Notes under the pieces: model-generated
What the model saw: the letters and a program-made list of their open reading frames with translations, nothing else
Told to the model about the DNA's origin: nothing
The model's database searches: none
From: Agrypnia vestita
Taxonomy: Eukaryota; Arthropoda; Insecta; Trichoptera; Phryganeidae
Length of the DNA stretch: 64,000 nucleotides
Direction of reading: 5' to 3'
Assembly: GCA_016648135.1 (NCBI GenBank)
Contig: JADDOH010008000.1
Span: 16,244 to 80,243, forward strand
Made by a program: the position numbers and the translations under genes
Shown: positions 60,727-64,000 of the stretch, in pieces
Layout: every line of letters starts with the position of its first letter
Numbering within the stretch: position 1 is the first letter of the stretch

Positions 60727-61287
60727 TTTGTAAACTGAGTGACGCAAAGAAAAAAACAATTGAGGAAAAAACAAATGAATTATAATTTTCAAAACACAAA
60801 TACATGAGTAAATAGCTGTATAAATTTGGATTTGGAATTCCTAACCAAAGAGAAGATATTTGAGATCAAATTTGCCAGTACGGCAAAACGCCAATTTCAT
60901 ATGTAAGGACCTAATATGTAGCAAATACTGAGGCTCGTTATTCCGTCCGCCGGAATCGGTTGATAGCCCTCCGTCGATAAATCTCCCGGTCGTCTATAAA
61001 TTCTCCCTCGTAGTGTGGTCGATGACGTCAGCTTATCGTATGATAGATATTTCTTCTTGCAATTGTCGATCGTCCCCGTTGATAATTCTCGAAATCTGCT
61101 CGAGAAGGTGTAGCTCTGCGGCGTCAGCCCAATCAGATATCAGTATGTAGCAAATACTGAAGCTCGTTATTTCCTCCGCCGGAATCGGTAGGTAGTCCTC
61201 CGTTGATAAATCTCCCGGTCAGCTTATCGTATGATAGGTATTTTCTTCTTGATAATTTCTTCCTGTAGCGCTGGGTGGGCAGAGGAG

Positions 61288-61423
61288 CTGGTGGCTCGTG
61301 CCTTTTCTTCTTTCTTCTCAGGAGCTCTTCTTGGGGTCTTCTTCGCTGGTCGGAACACAGGTCGAGGCATCAAAATGATCTTTCTTTTATTTACTCAAGA
61401 AGGTCCGTGCACGAGCCACCTGT
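61288..61423. repeat. Short inverted repeat before the PLE
   Basis: GGTGGCTCGTGC and GCACGAGCCACC, about 110 bases apart. Confidence 0.55.
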
Positions 61424-61441
61424 AATCCGTATTCCGCTTTT

Positions 61442-62039
61442 TCTGCCTTTTGTCCAAAGCGTTACAGACAGAATTGCCAGAGCTCTCAAGAAAAGAGACA
61501 TTAAGACAGTTTTTGGTACCAACTTCAAAATTAAGGATATGTTGAGATCAGCGAAGGATCGAGATCGCTTAGAAACAGACGGTGTGTATAGACTCGATTG
61601 TCAAGACTGCGATAAAGTATACGTGGGGCAAACGGCGCGTACCATTTCCAAAAGGGTCAACGAGCACAAACGGGCATGCAAACTCGGTCATCCAGAAAAA
61701 TCAGCACTGGCTGAGCATTTTCTGGATACCGGCCATCATTTTGCATTCGAACCGAAAATCCTTGGAAAGCCTAAGAGTCACCATGCGCGTCTTATCAAGG
61801 AAGCACTAGAAATCTACAAGCATCCGATAAACATTAATAGAGATGATGGTCTCAAATTAAAAACATCTTGGTATCCGGCGCTTCAAAGTCATTCTCGTCG
61901 CAGACTCCGCAGAGATAGTGATCAGACAACAGATGAATCATACATACAACAAAATACAAACACATCGCTGAGACTTGTTTTATCACATTCCTTACAAGAA
62001 TGTCGATCTGGCGAATATATTTTCAAGTATGTTCTATAA
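61442..62039 (+). CDS. PLE GIY-YIG endonuclease domain, open
   Basis: An uninterrupted frame from about 61424 to the stop at 62037: [40 protein letters not shown] (GVY and YVG boxes with a Cys pair), [38 protein letters not shown] and a Ser/Arg/Gln-rich tail to KYVL. The catalytic Arg (SKR) and the downstream EH are present. A complete PLE would have an RT in front. Native start not present. Confidence 0.85.
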
Positions 62040-62135
62040 CGCAAGCGCGCGGGAGAGTCAAATGAAAAAAATCCACATCCTGCGCCCCATTGAATTGTTC
62101 ATAAGTAGAGTAATTTTAGTCTATCATTAGGGCTG

Positions 62136-62185
62136 ACATCAGCCCTGATGATGGACCCTGCAATGGGATCCGAAACGTCGGCCCG
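62136..62185 (+). ncRNA. Hammerhead-ribozyme-like motif in PLE
   Basis: CTGATGA (62145-62151), stem II GGACCC/GGGATCC, GAAA (62172-62175), CG, UC cleavage position, GGC pairing with GCC before CTGATGA. AGGGCTGA just upstream is also complementary to the TCAGCCCT that overlaps the core, giving a competing hairpin. Confidence 0.68.
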
Positions 62186-62344
62186 AAAGGTCGTAACAAC
62201 ACGGCATAATACCCCAGTAAACACAAACTTGAAGATTCTGAGTGGCCGTGAAAACCTAAGAACATTCTTAACTCGGAAATGGGAGCGGTGTTCTGATGCA
62301 TTCATCTAGCACATATCAAGGTATATATATTTAAAATAAAAAAT

Positions 62345-62397
62345 AACTCATATTTATTATTTTCAATCGGTTGACGAATCAAAATAAAAAAATAATG
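62345..62397 (-). repeat. Repeat segment X, copy 2 (left part)
   Basis: Complement of TTGATTCGTCAACCGATTGA at 57750. The segment continues on the other side of the hAT at 63105. Confidence 0.6.
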
Positions 62398-62405
62398 ATA
62401 ATTTT

Positions 62406-63104
62406 TAGTGTTGCACCGAATGTGGGTTCTGCCGAATGTTCGGTTTAAATATGTGCCGAAGCCGAATTTCGGCCGAAAGTCGGTTAAATTTCGGGCGCTT
62501 TTGCCATCACGCCATCACCAAAACATGTGGAATTGTTTATTTACTCTATGTTTTTTTAATTAATTAAGCATCACAACGTAGTTCTGGATCGTTTATATAT
62601 AGTACTATATATTAAAATTGATTATTTCATTTTATTAAAGCATATTGTTGATACTTGATGTGGTTTCTTTTCTAGAGAATAAAAAATATAATCCAATCAC
62701 ACGTTACTTATTTACTTATCATCATTTTGTCTAGATCAACATTTTGTCTAGATTTCATTTTAAATTAAATTTCTTTACACTTTTTCATTTATTATTTAAA
62801 TCCTACTTATTTAATATTTACAAATTGGAAAGTTTAGAAGGATGGATAGATAGATGTTTTAACTTTATCACGCCAGAACGACTGAATGGATCTGGATGAA
62901 ATTTGGCACAGAGAAAAGCACAATGAATACTTTTTATCCCAGTAATAGGTTTCTGTGGCTGACGAAGTCGCTGGCAAAAGCTAGTTAATTAAAAAGCTAC
63001 CGAAGTTCGGCAGATTTAAACGAAAATCGGCCGGAGACGAAGTTCGATAAAAGTTGCCGAAGTTCGGCTATACCGAATGTGAAACGAATTTCGGTGCATC
63101 ACTA
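62406..63104. mobile_element. hAT-type MITE (GATGCACCGAA family) carrying a Helitron
   Basis: Ends TAGTGTTGCACCGAATG and GAATTTCGGTGCATCACTA, flanked by ATAATTTT on both sides (62398-62405, 63105-63112), a perfect 8-base duplication. Contains the Helitron 62793-62980. Confidence 0.88.
62793..62980 (+). mobile_element. Small non-autonomous Helitron
   Basis: Begins near 62804 with TCCTACTTATTTAATATTTA, ends ACGAAGTCGCTGGCAAAAGC and TAG before T. Same as 52917-53108 on the other strand; the 3' hairpin is weaker here. Confidence 0.7.
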
Positions 63105-63490
63105 ATAATTTTAGTTGTGACTAAATCAAAGTTTTCGAACTAAATTATATGAAAAATAAAACTCATGCATTGTATACTTAATTAATTTCTGTCCATACTA
63201 GGTAATAATAATAATTCAATAAACTTGAACGTCTCTTCGTTGCTCCATGATAGCGACGTCTCGGCAATCTCAGAAACACGGTACCTATACGTACAACCCG
63301 GTCAGCGAAAGGTGACTAACGGCCAATTTGTGATCATCACCGGCCGAGTGACGCCATGATTTCTTTGATGTGTGCTCCAAAAACACAACTTCGCTAACCC
63401 GGCCATTTCGGGCAACGTTCGCCAACCTACACCATAGCCCCCTGTACAAATTGGGCCAACCTGGGCCAACCTCAGCCAATCTGTACAGAG
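63105..63490 (-). repeat. Repeat segment X, copy 2 (right part)
   Basis: Complement of 57050-57360, including TGTACAGGG-type ends and the AGTTGTGACTAAATCAAAG stretch. Confidence 0.6.
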
Positions 63491-63556
63491 ATCTTAACCA
63501 ATCTTAACTATATTGTCTCTATTCTATGTCCCTAACCATAGATATAGTCCGTCTAA

Positions 63557-63995
63557 GGCCCGGTTGTTTCAAATTCGATCAAAGTAAGCGTAGAGTTTAA
63601 ACTGAAATTTTACGTTCTCCACCAATCAGACGATCCGTTTTCGTAAAAATCTATGCTTTTATCGACCGCTTACTTTGATCGAACTTGAAACAACCGGGCC
63701 TAAGGGCCGGTTGTTTCAAGTTGGATCAAAGTAAGCGGTCGATAAAAGCATAGATTTTTACGAAAACGGATCATCTGATTGGTGGAGAACGTAAAATTTC
63801 AGTTTAAACTCTACGCTTACTTTAATCGAATTTGAAACAACCGGGCCTAAGGGCCGGTTGTTTCAAGTTGGATCAAAGTAAGCGGTCGATCAAAGCATAG
63901 ATTTTTACGAAAACGGATCGTCTGATTGGTGGAGAACGTAAAAATCTATGCTTTAAAAGAACGCTCACTTTGATCGAACTTGAAACAACCGGGCC
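63557..63995. mobile_element. Three GGCCCGGTTGTTTC MITEs in tandem
   Basis: Units 63557-63700, 63704-63847 and 63851-63995, each 144-145 bases with inverted ends and separated only by TAA. Inner arms AAAATCTATGCTTT and ATCCGTTTTCG recur in all. TAA also at 63554 and 63996; the window ends in AGG, so the row may go on. Confidence 0.92.
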
Positions 63996-64000
63996 TAAGG

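Larger units (their letters stand above)
59482..60914 (-). mobile_element. mariner transposon copy B, split by a MITE
   Basis: Same ends as copy A, TA on both sides, inserted in a tandem-repeat unit; a neighbouring unit (61137-61150) shows the empty site. Length 1433 including the 145-base MITE. Confidence 0.93.
58900..61255. repeat. Second tandem-repeat field, units of about 120 bases
   Basis: Units with CTCCGTCGATAGATCTCGAA, GAAGTTGAAGTTC and GTCAGCTCAATCAGATAT at 58917-59470, continuing at 60917-61255 after mariner copy B. Units right of mariner differ (CTCCCGGTCG). Confidence 0.75.
61430..62285 (+). mobile_element. Penelope-like element, 5'-truncated
   Basis: GIY-YIG coding region, a 3' region with a hammerhead-like motif and the end CCGTGAAAACCTAAGAACAT shared with the 20224 and 55956 copies. 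The RT is missing; the left limit is approximate. Confidence 0.85.

Noticed and set aside
1..64000. CRISPR array, phage, operon or bacterial gene cluster
   Set aside because: No regularly spaced short repeats, no ribosome-binding sites, and the genes have introns; the tandem fields have units of 116-128 bases without unique spacers.

Overview
The window is nuclear DNA of an animal, most likely an insect: AT-rich, with intron-containing genes (GT-AG boundaries that can be joined in frame) and a dense, varied load of transposable elements. The species cannot be named from the sequence. Nothing prokaryotic, viral or operon-like is seen.

Two host genes are recognised. On the + strand nine exons (3628-24309) encode the last 674 residues of a KRI1 homologue, a nucleolar ribosome-biogenesis factor; its 5' exons lie left of the window. 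On the - strand three exons (33198-26899) encode most of a BAG2-like HSP70 co-chaperone regulator; its first exon was not found. The two genes are convergent, with stop codons about 2.6 kb apart.

Layout: 1-1830, 3' part of a LINE. 1831-24309, KRI1, whose introns hold Harbinger-type elements and MITEs, a mariner copy, a TTAA-flanked element, LINE and SINE relics, a hAT MITE and a DIRS-type tyrosine-recombinase retrotransposon (18163-23554) that itself contains a Penelope-like element (PLE). 24310-26898, intergenic, with LINE relics and a TIR element. 26899-33198, BAG2, whose introns hold Tigger/pogo relics, a PLE relic and tRNA-headed SINEs. 33200-56800, gene-poor nested transposons: a hAT split by a 6.8-kb pogo-like element, itself carrying another hAT, an IS630/Tc1-type relic and a Helitron end; a second pogo-like element split by a hAT MITE; Helitron ends; foldback elements; a DUF4806-like relic. 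56800-64000, two tandem-repeat fields, a second mariner copy split by a MITE, a PLE copy with GIY-YIG endonuclease, a segment present in inverted orientation at both ends of this region, and three MITEs in a row at the right edge.

The most interesting signal is a set of five hammerhead-ribozyme-like cores. Three sit in PLE 3' ends. Two are solitary and in the sense orientation of BAG2: one just after its stop codon, one in an intron. All five have a palindromic stem III and stem I pairs that change together between copies. Other points of interest are head-to-head tRNA-SINE pairs, a hAT MITE carrying a Helitron in both copies, and several insertions whose empty site can be read from a paralogue inside the window.
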